A DNA stretch of 64,000 nt. Source: an uncultured Streptomyces sp. Its GTDB lineage: Bacteria > Actinomycetota > Actinomycetes > Streptomycetales > Streptomycetaceae. The stretch is from positions 248,001-312,000 of the forward strand of contig NZ_CANLBS010000009.1 of NCBI RefSeq assembly GCF_947488945.1, read 5' to 3'. Under the pieces are notes generated by a model, which saw only the letters and a list, made by a program, of their open reading frames with translations, ran no database searches and was not told where the DNA came from. Of this stretch, positions 32,763 through 41,203 are shown in pieces. A program made the position numbers and the translations under genes. How positions within the stretch are numbered: the first letter of the stretch is position 1; every line of letters starts with the position of its first letter.

Positions 32763-32847
32763 AGTCCGGTGGCCGCACGGCCCCACGCCTCGCGGCCCCG
32801 CCGTCCGGCCCTCCCGCCCGCTCCGTGCGACGGGCGGCCCGCACGGA

Positions 32848-33282
32848 TCACCAGTCGCGGCCGGAGCGCCCGCGCTTGGTGTCGCCGCGCTGCTTCTTCT
32901 CCCGCAGCCTGCGTTCGTTGATGCCACGCGGGATCTTCCGCTTGATGCGGGGCTTGGGCGGCGGCGCGGTGGCCTCCGCGAGCAGCGAGGCGAGCCGCAC
33001 CGCCGCCGTCTCGCGGTTGCGCCACTGCGAGCGGTGCTCGGAAGCGCGCACCGAGACGACGCCGTCGACCAGCCGGCCCGCCAGCCGCTCCAAGGCGCGC
33101 GCTTTCCACACCTCGGGCAGCGACCCGGTCGCCGCCAGGTCGAAGCGGAGCTCCACCTGCGAGTCGCTGGTGTTGACGTGCTGGCCGCCGGGCCCGGAGG
33201 ACCGCGAGAAACGCCACATGAGCTCGGCCTCCGGGAGGGAGACCGAGCCGCGGATGACATAGGGCCCGGACATGACACCCAT
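32848..33282 (-). CDS. arfB: Alternative ribosome-rescue factor, class-I release-factor-like peptidyl-tRNA hydrolase
   Basis: The 144-residue protein has the GGQ loop in FSRSSGPGGQHVNTSDSQVE (near residue 31), which hydrolyses peptidyl-tRNA on stalled ribosomes. A basic C-terminal tail (RIKRKIPRGINERRLREKKQ and onward) fits the mRNA entry channel, as in ArfB/YaeJ. The codon-recognition domain of RF1/RF2 is absent, which fixes the family. ATG 33282; an in-frame ATG three codons later is possible. It is convergent with the flavin reductase and divergent from terD. Confidence 0.93.
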   Translation of the reverse strand: MGVMSGPYVIRGSVSLPEAELMWRFSRSSGPGGQHVNTSDSQVELRFDLAATGSLPEVWKARALERLAGRLVDGVVSVRASEHRSQWRNRETAAVRLASLLAEATAPPPKPRIKRKIPRGINERRLREKKQRGDTKRGRSGRDW

Positions 33283-33527
33283 GTTCCCCGCAACGGACCC
33301 CCCACGTCACCTTCTTTTGCCCGCACTCCTGCCGCGCGAAGCGGCCGCGGGGCCGCGGACGCCCCGGTTCCACCGTCCCGCGACACGGACGGGACGGAAC
33401 GGGACAGAAGTTCGGCAAAGAAAGTAAAGGGACCAGGAACCTCGTGGTCCCATGCGTGCGTTATGACGGGTGACGGTAGCTTTCGTGAGGGCACGAGGCC
33501 CGCACAAGACGAGGAAAGGCACTTCCC

Positions 33528-34103
33528 ATGGCTGTAAGCCTGTCCAAGGGCGGCAACGTCTCGCTCACCAAGGAGGCACCCGGCCTGACCGCCGTCACGG
33601 TCGGCCTCGGCTGGGACGTCCGCACCACCACCGGCACCGACTTCGACCTCGACGCCTCGGCGATCGCGGTCAACAACGCCGGCAAGGTCTACTCCGACGG
33701 CCACTTCGTCTTCTTCAACAACAAGTCGACGCCGGACCAGACCATCGTCCACACCGGTGACAACGTCACCGGCCAGGGCGAGGGCGACGACGAGCAGATC
33801 AACGTCAACCTGGCGGCCCTCCCGGCCGACATCGACAAGATCGTCTTCCCGGTCTCGATCTACGACGCCGAGAACCGCAGCCAGAACTTCGGCCAGGTGC
33901 GGAACGCCTTCATCCGCATCATCAACCAGGCCGGCGGCACCGAGATCGCCCGCTACGACCTCAGCGAGGACGCCGCCACCGAGACCGCCATGGTCTTCGG
34001 CGAGCTCTACCGCAACGGCGCCGAGTGGAAGTTCCGCGCGGTCGGCCAGGGTTACGCCTCGGGCCTGCGCGGCATCGCCACCGACTTCGGCGTCAACCTC
34101 TGA
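33528..34103 (+). CDS. terD: TerD-family tellurium resistance / stress protein
   Basis: The 191-residue calcium-binding protein begins MAVSLSKGGNVSLTKEAPGL and carries the two TerD acidic loops GTDFDLDASAIAV (near residue 37) and QGEGDDEQINVNL (near 84), which coordinate Ca2+. The usual length is 190. Streptomycetes have many paralogues linked to morphology and metal or oxidative stress. ATG 33528 has GAGGAAAGG upstream. A hairpin GGGACCA/TGGTCCC (33429-33451) lies in the leader. Intracellular; the partner TerB/TerC proteins are not encoded here. Confidence 0.94.
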   Translation: MAVSLSKGGNVSLTKEAPGLTAVTVGLGWDVRTTTGTDFDLDASAIAVNNAGKVYSDGHFVFFNNKSTPDQTIVHTGDNVTGQGEGDDEQINVNLAALPADIDKIVFPVSIYDAENRSQNFGQVRNAFIRIINQAGGTEIARYDLSEDAATETAMVFGELYRNGAEWKFRAVGQGYASGLRGIATDFGVNL

Positions 34104-34180
34104 CGCACGCTCCACCCCGCTTCAGCATGCGACGACGCGTCGGTCGTCCGCCGCGTCGTCCGTGACCCGGGCGCATGAGA

Positions 34181-34215
34181 GAAGCCCCCGGTCGTTCCTG
34201 TCGGCCGGGGGCTTC
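34181..34215. terminator. Bidirectional terminator between terD and the peptidase gene
   Basis: GAAGCCCCCGG (34181-34191) pairs with CCGGGGGCTTC (34205-34215) around a 13-base loop in the gap between the convergent genes. Confidence 0.85.
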
Positions 34216-34293
34216 CCCCGTGCGGTGTCCACGAGACCTGACCCCAGGGTCGGGCGTCAGGCCAGGACCGGGCGGCGGGGCCCGGTTCAGGCG

Positions 34294-35715
34294 TCAGGCG
34301 CGGGAAGGGCGTCCGTCGCCGTAGAGCCAGGCGTCCCACAGGGGGGCCAGGTCGAGGCCGGTGCGGCGTTCCGCGTAGGCGGTGAAGTCGCCGGTGGCGG
34401 CGTTGCCGTGGCGGTGCGCGGCCGTCCAGCCCTTGAGTAGGGCGAAGAACGCCTCGTCGTCGTCGATCGCCAGCCGGAGACGGTGCACCACCATCGCCCC
34501 GCGGCCGTAGACCGGGGCCTCGGAGATGTCGGCCGCGGTCGGCGGGTCGGCGGGCGGAAAGGCCCAGTTGGCGTCGTCGGCGTACGCCTCGTCGAAGAGG
34601 TGCTGCGCGGAGGCCCCGTGGTGGTCCTCGCTCCACAGCCACTCCGCGTAGGTCGCGAACCCCTCGTTCAGCCACATGTCCCGCCAGGTGGCCGGGGTGA
34701 CCGAGTCCCCGAACCACTGGTGGGCCAACTCGTGGACGAGCAGGCCGATGTCGGGCGGCCCCGGGAAGTACGGGCGGGTCTGCGTCTCCAGGGCGTACCC
34801 GGAGTCACCGGGACGGTCCACGATCGCACCGGTCGAAGCGAACGGGTACGGGCCGAACCTTTCCGACGCCCAGGCCACCACCTGCGGGATCTGTTCGAGG
34901 ACCGCCGAACTCCGCTTGCGCGAGACCGGGTCGACCGCAGTCAGGACCTCGATCCCGTCGCCGGTCCTCGACTCCTCGACGGTGAACCGGCCGATCGCGA
35001 CGGTCGCCAGATAACTCGCCATGGGTGCGTCGGTGCGCCAGGTGGACGTGGTCCGGCCGCCGCTCGTGCGGACAGCCGTGCGCCGCCCGTTGGAGACCGC
35101 CGTCAGCCCTTCCGGAACGGTGACCTCGACGCTGTAGGTGGCCTTGTCGCTCGGGTGGTGGTTGCCCGGGAACCACGTCATCGACCCGGTCGGCTCGCCG
35201 AGCGCCACCCAGCCGTCGCCGGTCTTCAGCCACCCCTCCTCGGAACCGTCCTGATCGGTGAGGGTGAGGGGACTGCCCGCGTACCGCACGACCGTCCGGA
35301 AGGTGCGGCCGACGCGCAGCCGCTCCTCCACGTCGGCGGCGGGCCGGAGCGTCAGTTCGCGCCCCGCCCGGTTGACGGCCGCCGGCCGTCCCTCGACGGT
35401 CGCGCTCCGTACGTCGAGCCCGGCCAGGTCGAGGTTGAAGGCGCTCAGGTCCTGGGTGGCGCGCGCGATGATCTCGGCGGTGCCGGAGAGCCGGCCGTCG
35501 GCGCCGACGGCCAGCTCCAGCCCGTAGTGGGTGACGTCGTATCCACCGTTGCCGAGCCTCGGGAAGTAGGGATCGCGCAGACCGGCCGCGCCCGGCTTGC
35601 CCGACACCCCGGCCTGCGTCCCGGTGCACGCGGTGCCGAGGCCGGCGACGGTGACGAGTACGGCTCCGAGGGCGACCGCGGGCGCCAGGCGCCGCACGGG
35701 GCTTCGCTGATCCAC
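34294..35715 (-). CDS. M1-family zinc metallopeptidase lipoprotein
   Basis: The 473-residue protein starts at ATG 35715. A lipoprotein signal (AVALGAVLVTVAGLGTAC, acylated Cys about residue 30) anchors it outside the membrane. The aminopeptidase N-type fold has a beta N-domain, then HELAHQWFGDSVT (zinc His pair and catalytic Glu, near 329) and NEGFATYAEW (third ligand Glu, near 352). The C-terminal HEAT-like domain of large aminopeptidases is absent, so it is a short M1 form common in streptomycetes. It probably trims secreted peptides at the cell surface. It stands alone. Confidence 0.9.
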   Translation of the reverse strand: MDQRSPVRRLAPAVALGAVLVTVAGLGTACTGTQAGVSGKPGAAGLRDPYFPRLGNGGYDVTHYGLELAVGADGRLSGTAEIIARATQDLSAFNLDLAGLDVRSATVEGRPAAVNRAGRELTLRPAADVEERLRVGRTFRTVVRYAGSPLTLTDQDGSEEGWLKTGDGWVALGEPTGSMTWFPGNHHPSDKATYSVEVTVPEGLTAVSNGRRTAVRTSGGRTTSTWRTDAPMASYLATVAIGRFTVEESRTGDGIEVLTAVDPVSRKRSSAVLEQIPQVVAWASERFGPYPFASTGAIVDRPGDSGYALETQTRPYFPGPPDIGLLVHELAHQWFGDSVTPATWRDMWLNEGFATYAEWLWSEDHHGASAQHLFDEAYADDANWAFPPADPPTAADISEAPVYGRGAMVVHRLRLAIDDDEAFFALLKGWTAAHRHGNAATGDFTAYAERRTGLDLAPLWDAWLYGDGRPSRA

Positions 35716-35793
35716 GGAGTCGATCTTATGCGGGCGGGGCGGCGGAGCCGGTGCCGCCGGGGCCCGGGGATGCCCGGACCCCCTGCTCCCGGG

Positions 35794-36393
35794 TCAGCGG
35801 CCGAGGGCCGCCACGCCGGCGCGGGCGAACTTCTCGTCCAGGTCGCCGCTGGGCGCGCCCGCCACGCCGATACCGGCCACCGGGGCGCTGCCGGCCTTGA
35901 CCGGCACGCCGCCCGCCAGGAAGAGCGTGCCGGGGATGTCCTTCAGGTTCGGTGCCTGCTCCAGCCGCTTGACCAGGTCCGAGGTCGGGGCGTTCCAGGA
36001 GACGGCGGTGTACGCCTTCTTCTCGGCGGACTCGTAGGACTGCGGGCCCGCGCCGTCGCCGCGCAGGGTGACGAGGGTGTTGCCGTCACGGTCGACCACC
36101 GCTACGGAGACGTGCTGGTTCTCCTTCTCGGCGGCGTCCAGGGCGGCCTTCGCGGCCTTGGTGGCGGCGTCGATCGTCAGGTGGCTGGTCCGCTGGAGGT
36201 CGCGGTCGGCGGTGTCCGAGGACGCGGCGGGGGCGGCGGCGGGCGCTGCGGGGGTGGACGCGTTGGCGGACACCGCTCCGAAGGTCCCGGCGCCGAGCGC
36301 GGCGGCGGCCACCGCACCGGTCAGGACGCGGGTGCGCAGCGAGAGGCGACGGGTGGTGGTGGCGTCGGCGCTGTGGACGGGCGTGGCGGTCAT
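35794..36393 (-). CDS. hbpS: Secreted heme-binding GlcG/HbpS-family protein
   Basis: The 199-residue protein starts at ATG 36393. Residues 1-47 form an export signal with RR and a hydrophobic stretch (RVLTGAVAAAALGAGTFGAV) ending ANA, Tat-like. The mature DUF336 domain (THLTIDAATKAAKAALDAAE-type start, VAVVDRDGNTLVTLRGDGAG, then GGVPVKAGSAPVAGIGVAG) matches HbpS of Streptomyces reticuli. HbpS is an octameric heme-degrading protein that senses redox stress and controls the kinase SenS. The two-component genes senS-senR lie divergently next door, reproducing the known locus. The function is assigned by homology and context. Confidence 0.9.
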   Translation of the reverse strand: MTATPVHSADATTTRRLSLRTRVLTGAVAAAALGAGTFGAVSANASTPAAPAAAPAASSDTADRDLQRTSHLTIDAATKAAKAALDAAEKENQHVSVAVVDRDGNTLVTLRGDGAGPQSYESAEKKAYTAVSWNAPTSDLVKRLEQAPNLKDIPGTLFLAGGVPVKAGSAPVAGIGVAGAPSGDLDEKFARAGVAALGR

Positions 36394-36810
36394 GGTGTGG
36401 CTCCCTGGTGAGGTGGTGGCGCCGGGGGGACCGGCGTGCCGTCGGATCGGGCTCCGGGGCCGGGGGCCGGTGTGGGGTCCGGTCCCGGTCGCCGCGTCGG
36501 CTCCTGGTATCGATGCTGGGCCCGGGGACCGGCCCGGCCCGTCGGCGTACCGGCTGCGGCTGCGGCGCCCTCCGGTGGACGGACGGGTCAACCGATCGGC
36601 TGATGCGGGGGTGGCCGGGCGGGGTGAGGGTGGAGAAGCGGCACGCGCGCTCCGGTATGCCCGGCCGCCGTGACCCCGCTCGCGCCGCCCCGGCGGTTCC
36701 GGCACCGGTGCGGTACTTCGGACGGGACAGGACAGACCCGGTTTCCCGCATGCTGGAGCCACCGCACGGCGGAGAACGCGCGGCGGAGAACGACCACGAC
36801 GGACGACGAC

Positions 36811-36885
36811 CACGGGCCACGGGCCACGAGCCACGAGCCACGAGCCACGAGCCACGAGCCACGAGCCACGAGCCACGAGCCACGA
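36811..36885. repeat. Ten tandem copies of a 7-bp repeat
   Basis: CACGGGC occurs twice and CACGAGC eight times in succession (36811-36880), then a partial copy. The array lies just before the senS start in the 512-base hbpS/senS intergenic region. In one frame it reads as repeated Ser-His-Glu-Pro-Arg-Ala-Thr but is not part of a supported protein. The remaining region (36394-36810) has no gene and should hold both promoters. Confidence 0.9.
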
Positions 36886-36905
36886 CGGAGAGTACGAGGC
36901 ACCAG

Positions 36906-38318
36906 GTGCGGCAGAGAACCGAGCGGGAGGGCGGATCCCCCGAGGGCGCGTCTGCACCCGCCGGAGCCGGTGCAGACGCGCCCGCCGACGCCCGTGCCAC
37001 CGCGCCCACCGAAGCAGCCGCCGACGCGTCCGCCGCCGTGCCGCCCCTCCCCGCGGAGGCCGGCAGCACCTCCGCCCCCGGCGACCCCGACGCCCGCTGG
37101 CTGTCGCTCCTCATGCACACCGCGTTCTTCCTGCTGCTCGGCGCCTCCCTGGCCCGCTTCCTGCTGCGGCACCCCGGCGAGGCCCGTACCCCGTGGGTGG
37201 TCGCGCTGTCGGTGACCCTCGCCGTCGTCCACCTGCTGGGTCCGGTGCTGAGCCGTCGTCCTGCGCGCGCTCCGGCCGTCCGGTTCGGCGTGCTGGTGGC
37301 GGTGTGGATGGTGCTGGTCGTGCTCGCGCCGAGCTTCGCGTGGTGCGCGGTGCCGCTCATCGCCACCGGACTGCACCTGCTGCCGACCCGCCCCGGTCTG
37401 GCGTTGGTGGCCCTGCTGACGGCGTTCGTGGTGGCCGCGCAGCTACGGCTGGCCGACGGCTTCGATCCGCAGTTGCTGCTGGCCCCGCCGGCCGTCGCCG
37501 CGCTCGCCACCGCCGTCTTCGTCCGCATGCAGCGCCAGTCCGACCGCAGCAGGGAGCTGGCCCGGCACCAACGCGGGCTCATCGACGACCTGCTGCGCAC
37601 CCGGCGCGAACTCGCGGCCACCGAGCGCCGCGAGGGAACCCTCGCCGAGCGCCAGCGCCTGTCCATGGAGATCCACGACACCCTGGCACAGGGCCTGTCC
37701 AGCCAGCGGATGCTGCTCCAGGCCGCCGAACGCACTTGGGACGGCGCACCGGAGACCGCCCGCTCCCACGTCCGTACGGCGGCGGGCATCGCGGAGCACA
37801 ACCTCGCCGAGGCCCGGCGGTTCGTGCACGACCTGGCCCCCGCCGACCTCGCCGAGGGGGGCGGTCTGGAGGCGGCGCTGCGTACCCTGGCCGGGCGGGA
37901 GAGCCGACCGGGCACGCTGGTGGTGCGCTGCCACGTCGAGGGAGCCGCCCGCGTCCCGCTGCCGGACCGGGTCCAGTCGGCGCTGCTCCGCATCGCCCAG
38001 GGGGCGCTCGCCAACGTACGGGAGCACTCCGGCGCGACCACGGCGGCGCTGACCCTGACGCACCTCGACGACCGGGTGGTGCTGGACGTCGCGGACGACG
38101 GCGAGGGCTTCGAGCCGTCGGGGGAGCGGGCCGGTCAGGACCCCGGTCGCGGGCACGGACTGCCCGCGATGCGAGCCCGGGTCCGCCAGCTCGGCGGCTC
38201 GCTGACCGTCGAGTCGTCGCCGGGCGAGGGCGCCGTGCTCACCGCCTGCGTACCGCTTCCGCCGTCGCTCCCCGCCTCCGGGGCCCGGCCCGCGCCCGCC
38301 CCCGAGGAGTCCGCATGA
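36906..38318 (+). CDS. senS: Sensor histidine kinase SenS-like
   Basis: The GTG at 36906 (MRQRTEREGGSPEGASAPAG) gives 470 residues; a longer frame from 36408 is repeat-derived and rejected. After a 65-residue Ala/Pro-rich lead come four to five membrane helices (about 68-195). A cytoplasmic HisKA_3 domain with the phospho-accepting His in SMEIHDTLAQGLSSQ follows (near 256), then a HATPase_c domain (DDGEGFEPSG, GHGLPAMRARV, near 410). This is the NarL-type layout of SenS. HbpS is proposed to bind its extracellular part. The 38315 ATG of senR overlaps its stop, so the two are coupled. Confidence 0.9.
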   Translation: MRQRTEREGGSPEGASAPAGAGADAPADARATAPTEAAADASAAVPPLPAEAGSTSAPGDPDARWLSLLMHTAFFLLLGASLARFLLRHPGEARTPWVVALSVTLAVVHLLGPVLSRRPARAPAVRFGVLVAVWMVLVVLAPSFAWCAVPLIATGLHLLPTRPGLALVALLTAFVVAAQLRLADGFDPQLLLAPPAVAALATAVFVRMQRQSDRSRELARHQRGLIDDLLRTRRELAATERREGTLAERQRLSMEIHDTLAQGLSSQRMLLQAAERTWDGAPETARSHVRTAAGIAEHNLAEARRFVHDLAPADLAEGGGLEAALRTLAGRESRPGTLVVRCHVEGAARVPLPDRVQSALLRIAQGALANVREHSGATTAALTLTHLDDRVVLDVADDGEGFEPSGERAGQDPGRGHGLPAMRARVRQLGGSLTVESSPGEGAVLTACVPLPPSLPASGARPAPAPEESA

Positions 38319-38959
38319 CCCCGCCCGCACCGGAACCCGCGCCCGTACGCGTCCTGCTCTGCGACGACCACGTGGTGGTCCGCGCCGGACTGCTGGCACT
38401 GCTCGGCAGCGAACCGGACCTCGACGTCGTCGGCGAGGCCGGCAGCGGCGAGGAGGCCGTGGCACTGGCGGCGAAGCTGTCCCCGGACGTGGTGCTGATG
38501 GATCTCCAGCTCGGGGCGGGCATCGACGGGGTCGAGGCGACCCGGCTGATCGTCGGGGCCGGTACCGGCCGCGTCCTGGTGCTCACCACCTACGACACGG
38601 ACGCGGACATCACCCGGGCCATCGGCGCGGGTGCCACCGGCTATCTGCTGAAGGCCGAGCGGCCGGAGGAGCTCTTCACGGCCATCCGGTCGGCGGCGCT
38701 CGGCCGGACGACTCTGTCGGCGCCGGTCGCGGACCGGGTGATGGCCCGGATGCGTACCCCTCCGCCGACGCTGACGGACCGCGAGCGCGACATCCTGGGA
38801 CAGCTCTCCCGCGGCCTCGGCAACCGGGAGATCGCCCGCGCCCTGTTCATCAGCGAGGCGACGGTCAAGACCCACCTGGGCCGCATCTACGACAAGCTCG
38901 GCGTGGACACCCGGGCGGGCGCGGTTGCGGTCGCCAAGGAACAGCGGCTGCTGTCCTGA
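38315..38959 (+). CDS. senR: NarL/FixJ-family response regulator SenR-like
   Basis: The 214-residue regulator has an N-terminal receiver (VRVLLCDDHVVVRAGLLALL, phospho-Asp in VVLMDLQLG near residue 60, Thr of LTTYD, Lys of LLKAERP). The C-terminal LuxR-type helix-turn-helix is LTDRERDILGQLSRGLGNRE, with ISEATVKTHLGRIYDKLGV. ATG 38315 lies in ATGA with the senS stop, behind GAGGAG. In S. reticuli SenR activates the hbpS/senSR region and redox genes. Acts in the cytoplasm on DNA. Confidence 0.92.
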   Translation: MTPPAPEPAPVRVLLCDDHVVVRAGLLALLGSEPDLDVVGEAGSGEEAVALAAKLSPDVVLMDLQLGAGIDGVEATRLIVGAGTGRVLVLTTYDTDADITRAIGAGATGYLLKAERPEELFTAIRSAALGRTTLSAPVADRVMARMRTPPPTLTDRERDILGQLSRGLGNREIARALFISEATVKTHLGRIYDKLGVDTRAGAVAVAKEQRLLS

Positions 38960-39145
38960 GCGGTACGGCCGCCGCCACGGAAGCGGGACGTCGGGCCTCC
39001 ACCGCCACGGACCGGCGTCCGGCCGCCGATGCCCCGCGCCCTGTGCCCCATGCCCGCGGCCTGCCCCTGCCCCCTGGCCGGCCGCGGGCGTCGGTCGAAC
39101 CGGTGTGCGGGCGGGAGGGTGCGGGGGACGTGACACCATCGAACC

Positions 39146-39643
39146 GTGCTCGACATCGGCTACTCCCTCTCCCGTCGCTTCCCCGATCCCCCGCAGACCG
39201 ACTACCGCCGCGCGGACGTCCGGGCCCTGCGCCACGACCTGTTCTCCGGGGACGTCTACCTCGCGGACACCAAGGCGGACCGCGAGGTGTCCACAGCCTG
39301 GGGATGGGTGCCGGTCCTCGACTTCGCGTGGGCGCTGTGCGACATCGTGGAGCAGATCGACCAGGACCCCCGCGGCAACCGCTCGCACCGGCAGCAGTTC
39401 GCCGAGCTGGACTTCACCGAGTCCTCGGACCGGATGCTGTTCGAGCGCCGCTTCGGCTGGGTCGACATCGAGGCCGACTGGATGCCCGGGGACGAGCCGC
39501 CACTGACGTTCAGCCACTCGCTGCTGCGCCGTGAGGCCCGCGACTTCCTGCACGACCTGATCGCGGACCTGTCGGACATGCACGAGGGCCTGGCCGACAA
39601 CCCCGTCGTCTGGGACCTCCAGGCGCGCTTCCCGCGCATCTGA
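39146..39643 (+). CDS. Hypothetical protein
   Basis: The 165-residue cytoplasmic protein starts at GTG 39146 (MLDIGYSLSRRFPDPPQTDY). It is acidic, rich in Asp, Arg and Trp, with blocks DLFSGDVYLADTKADREV and WVPVLDFAWALCDIVEQIDQ and a helical C-terminus LRREARDFLHDLIADLSDMH. No motif that I recognise; similar single proteins are widespread in streptomycetes. Good GC3 profile and clean stop support it as real. Function unknown. Confidence 0.7.
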   Translation: MLDIGYSLSRRFPDPPQTDYRRADVRALRHDLFSGDVYLADTKADREVSTAWGWVPVLDFAWALCDIVEQIDQDPRGNRSHRQQFAELDFTESSDRMLFERRFGWVDIEADWMPGDEPPLTFSHSLLRREARDFLHDLIADLSDMHEGLADNPVVWDLQARFPRI

Positions 39644-39699
39644 GAGGGCCGGGGCGGCGCACGGCAGAAGGCTGGGGGAGGCTCGGCTCCCGCGCCCGC

Positions 39700-39751
39700 A
39701 CCCCGTACGTCACGCCTCCACGCGTACCCCGTACGTCATGCCTCCACGCGC
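39700..39751. repeat. 26-bp tandem duplication at the 3' end of the pentapeptide gene
   Basis: Units 39700-39725 and 39726-39751 are the same except at one or two positions (ACCCCGTACGTCACGCCTCC versus ACCCCGTACGTCATGCCTCC). The stop codon of the pentapeptide gene (39736) lies in one copy, and the other copy repeats the last codons and a second stop beyond it. Confidence 0.9.
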
Positions 39752-40476
39752 ACCCCGATCTGCGCGGCGAACGACGGTGCCAGCTCCATGAGCTGGACCG
39801 GGCTGATCACCGCTCCGGCCAGCCGCTCGATGCCCCGGGCGATGTCCAGCTCGGCGGCGCCGCGCAGGTCCACCGAGTCCATCCGGGCGTTGCTGAAATC
39901 GGCCCGGCGCAGCACGGTGTCGCGGAACTCGACCCGCACGAGGTGGGCGTCGCCGAAGTCCGGTTCGGAGAGCACACAGCCCTCGAAGACGACGTCCTTC
40001 AGCCGGGCGCCGCGCAGATTCAGGTAGTCGATCTTGCCGCCCCGCACCACGACGCGTTCCAGCACGGCCCCGTGCATCTGCACGCCGCCGAGCCGGGCGT
40101 CCACCACCTCCACGTCCCGCAGCGACGCCTCGGCGAGCTCCGTGCCCACCCCGCGGACCCCGGTCAGCACCGAGTCGATGAAGCGGGCCCGGATCAGCTC
40201 CGTGCGGTCCAGGGCGCAGCCGTCGAGTGCGCAGTCCATGAAGCGGGCGCCGCGGGCCGACTGGTCGGCGAAGTCGTCGGCGGCGAACCGCAGACCGTCG
40301 TAGTCCCCGTCCGGCTCCAGGCCGCCGCCCTCGTACGGGACCAGCGGCGGCAGCCGCACCTCGGGCCGTCGCGCCGCCACCACCCCCTTCACCCGGGCCG
40401 TCCGGCCGGCCGCGCCTTTCCCACTCGTGGTCCCGCCCGTGGTCGTGCCCGTGGTCCTGCGCGCTGTCGGTGCCAT
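39736..40476 (-). CDS. Pentapeptide-repeat protein
   Basis: The 246-residue protein has an N-terminal Thr/Gly-rich lead (ARRTTGTTTGGTTSGKGA) and then a run of A(D/N)LxX-type pentapeptides (ARFMDCALDGCALDRTELIR, ASLRDVEVVDARLGG, LRGARLKDVVFEGC, LRRADFSNARMDSVDLRGA; residues 80-215), forming a right-handed quadrilateral helix. Such proteins can mimic DNA and shield gyrase or serve as scaffolds. No signal or membrane segment is present. ATG 40476 is used; ATG 40494 is six codons upstream. Function unknown; quinolone protection is only one possibility. Confidence 0.82.
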   Translation of the reverse strand: MAPTARRTTGTTTGGTTSGKGAAGRTARVKGVVAARRPEVRLPPLVPYEGGGLEPDGDYDGLRFAADDFADQSARGARFMDCALDGCALDRTELIRARFIDSVLTGVRGVGTELAEASLRDVEVVDARLGGVQMHGAVLERVVVRGGKIDYLNLRGARLKDVVFEGCVLSEPDFGDAHLVRVEFRDTVLRRADFSNARMDSVDLRGAAELDIARGIERLAGAVISPVQLMELAPSFAAQIGVRVEA

Positions 40477-40684
40477 CCGCCCATCGTCGCCCATGGCACC
40501 GACGGCACCGGCACCGCACACGGGGCCACCGCCCCCCGCGGCCCGGAGTCCCCCGCCGCGCCACGGGCAAGGGGGGCGCGAAAGGCCGGCGTCGGCCCGA
40601 ACCGTCCGCCGCAGCACCGTCCCCGCCGCGCCGGGCCCCGGCCCCTTGCCCGGCTCCCTCGGTCCCTGCTCCCCGGTCCGGCCG

Positions 40685-41161
40685 TCAGGCGCCCGACCCC
40701 AGCTCCTCCAGCGCCCCGTCGGTGAGCCGGTACACGGTCCAGCCGTCCTGCGGGCGCGCGCCCAGCGACTCGTAGAAGGCGATCGAAGGCGCGTTCCAGT
40801 CGAGCACCGACCATTCCAGCCGGCCGTAGCCGCGGTCCACGCAGGTACGGGCCAATTCGCGCAGCAGCGCCTTGCCGTGACCGCCGCCGCGGCGTTCCGG
40901 GCGTACGTAGAGGTCCTCCAGGTACACGCCGTGGACGCCGCGCCAGGTCGAGAAGTTGAGGAACCACAGGGCGAAACCAACCACTTCGCCGTCGTCCGCC
41001 ACCGCGACATGGGCGTAGGCGGCAGGGCGCTCGCCGAACAGGGCCTCCCTGAGCTGCTCCTCGGTGGCCCGTGCCTCGTGCAGCGCCTTCTCGTAATCGG
41101 CCAGCTCACGGACCATGGTGTGGATGACGGGGACGTCTGCGACGGTGGCGGTGCGAATCAT
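40685..41161 (-). CDS. GNAT-family N-acetyltransferase
   Basis: The 158-residue enzyme transfers acetyl from acetyl-CoA to an amine. The acetyl-CoA-binding loop is LEDLYVRPERRGGGHGKALL (about 82-101), preceded by the beta-strand FALWFLNFSTWRGVHGVYLE and followed by the FYESLGARPQDGW end motif. The pattern HTMVRELADYEKALHEARAT resembles diamine/spermidine acetyltransferase-type GNATs. Start ATG 41161. Substrate not determined. It follows the APH(6)-like gene by 42 bases and could be in one transcript with it. Confidence 0.88.
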   Translation of the reverse strand: MIRTATVADVPVIHTMVRELADYEKALHEARATEEQLREALFGERPAAYAHVAVADDGEVVGFALWFLNFSTWRGVHGVYLEDLYVRPERRGGGHGKALLRELARTCVDRGYGRLEWSVLDWNAPSIAFYESLGARPQDGWTVYRLTDGALEELGSGA

Positions 41162-41203
41162 GCAGGCAGCGTAAACGGGGTGTACGGGCGGGACGCCGGG
41201 CCC

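Noticed and set aside
33429..33451. Hairpin GGGACCA/TGGTCCC before terD as a terminator
   Set aside because: It lies between divergent genes, so a terminator makes no sense; an operator is possible but the 7-bp stem is weak evidence.
36408..36905. Longer N-terminus for SenS reading through the 7-bp repeat
   Set aside because: It would give an ATSHEPR repeat segment and an Arg-rich leader with no membrane or domain feature; GTG 36906 gives a normal kinase.
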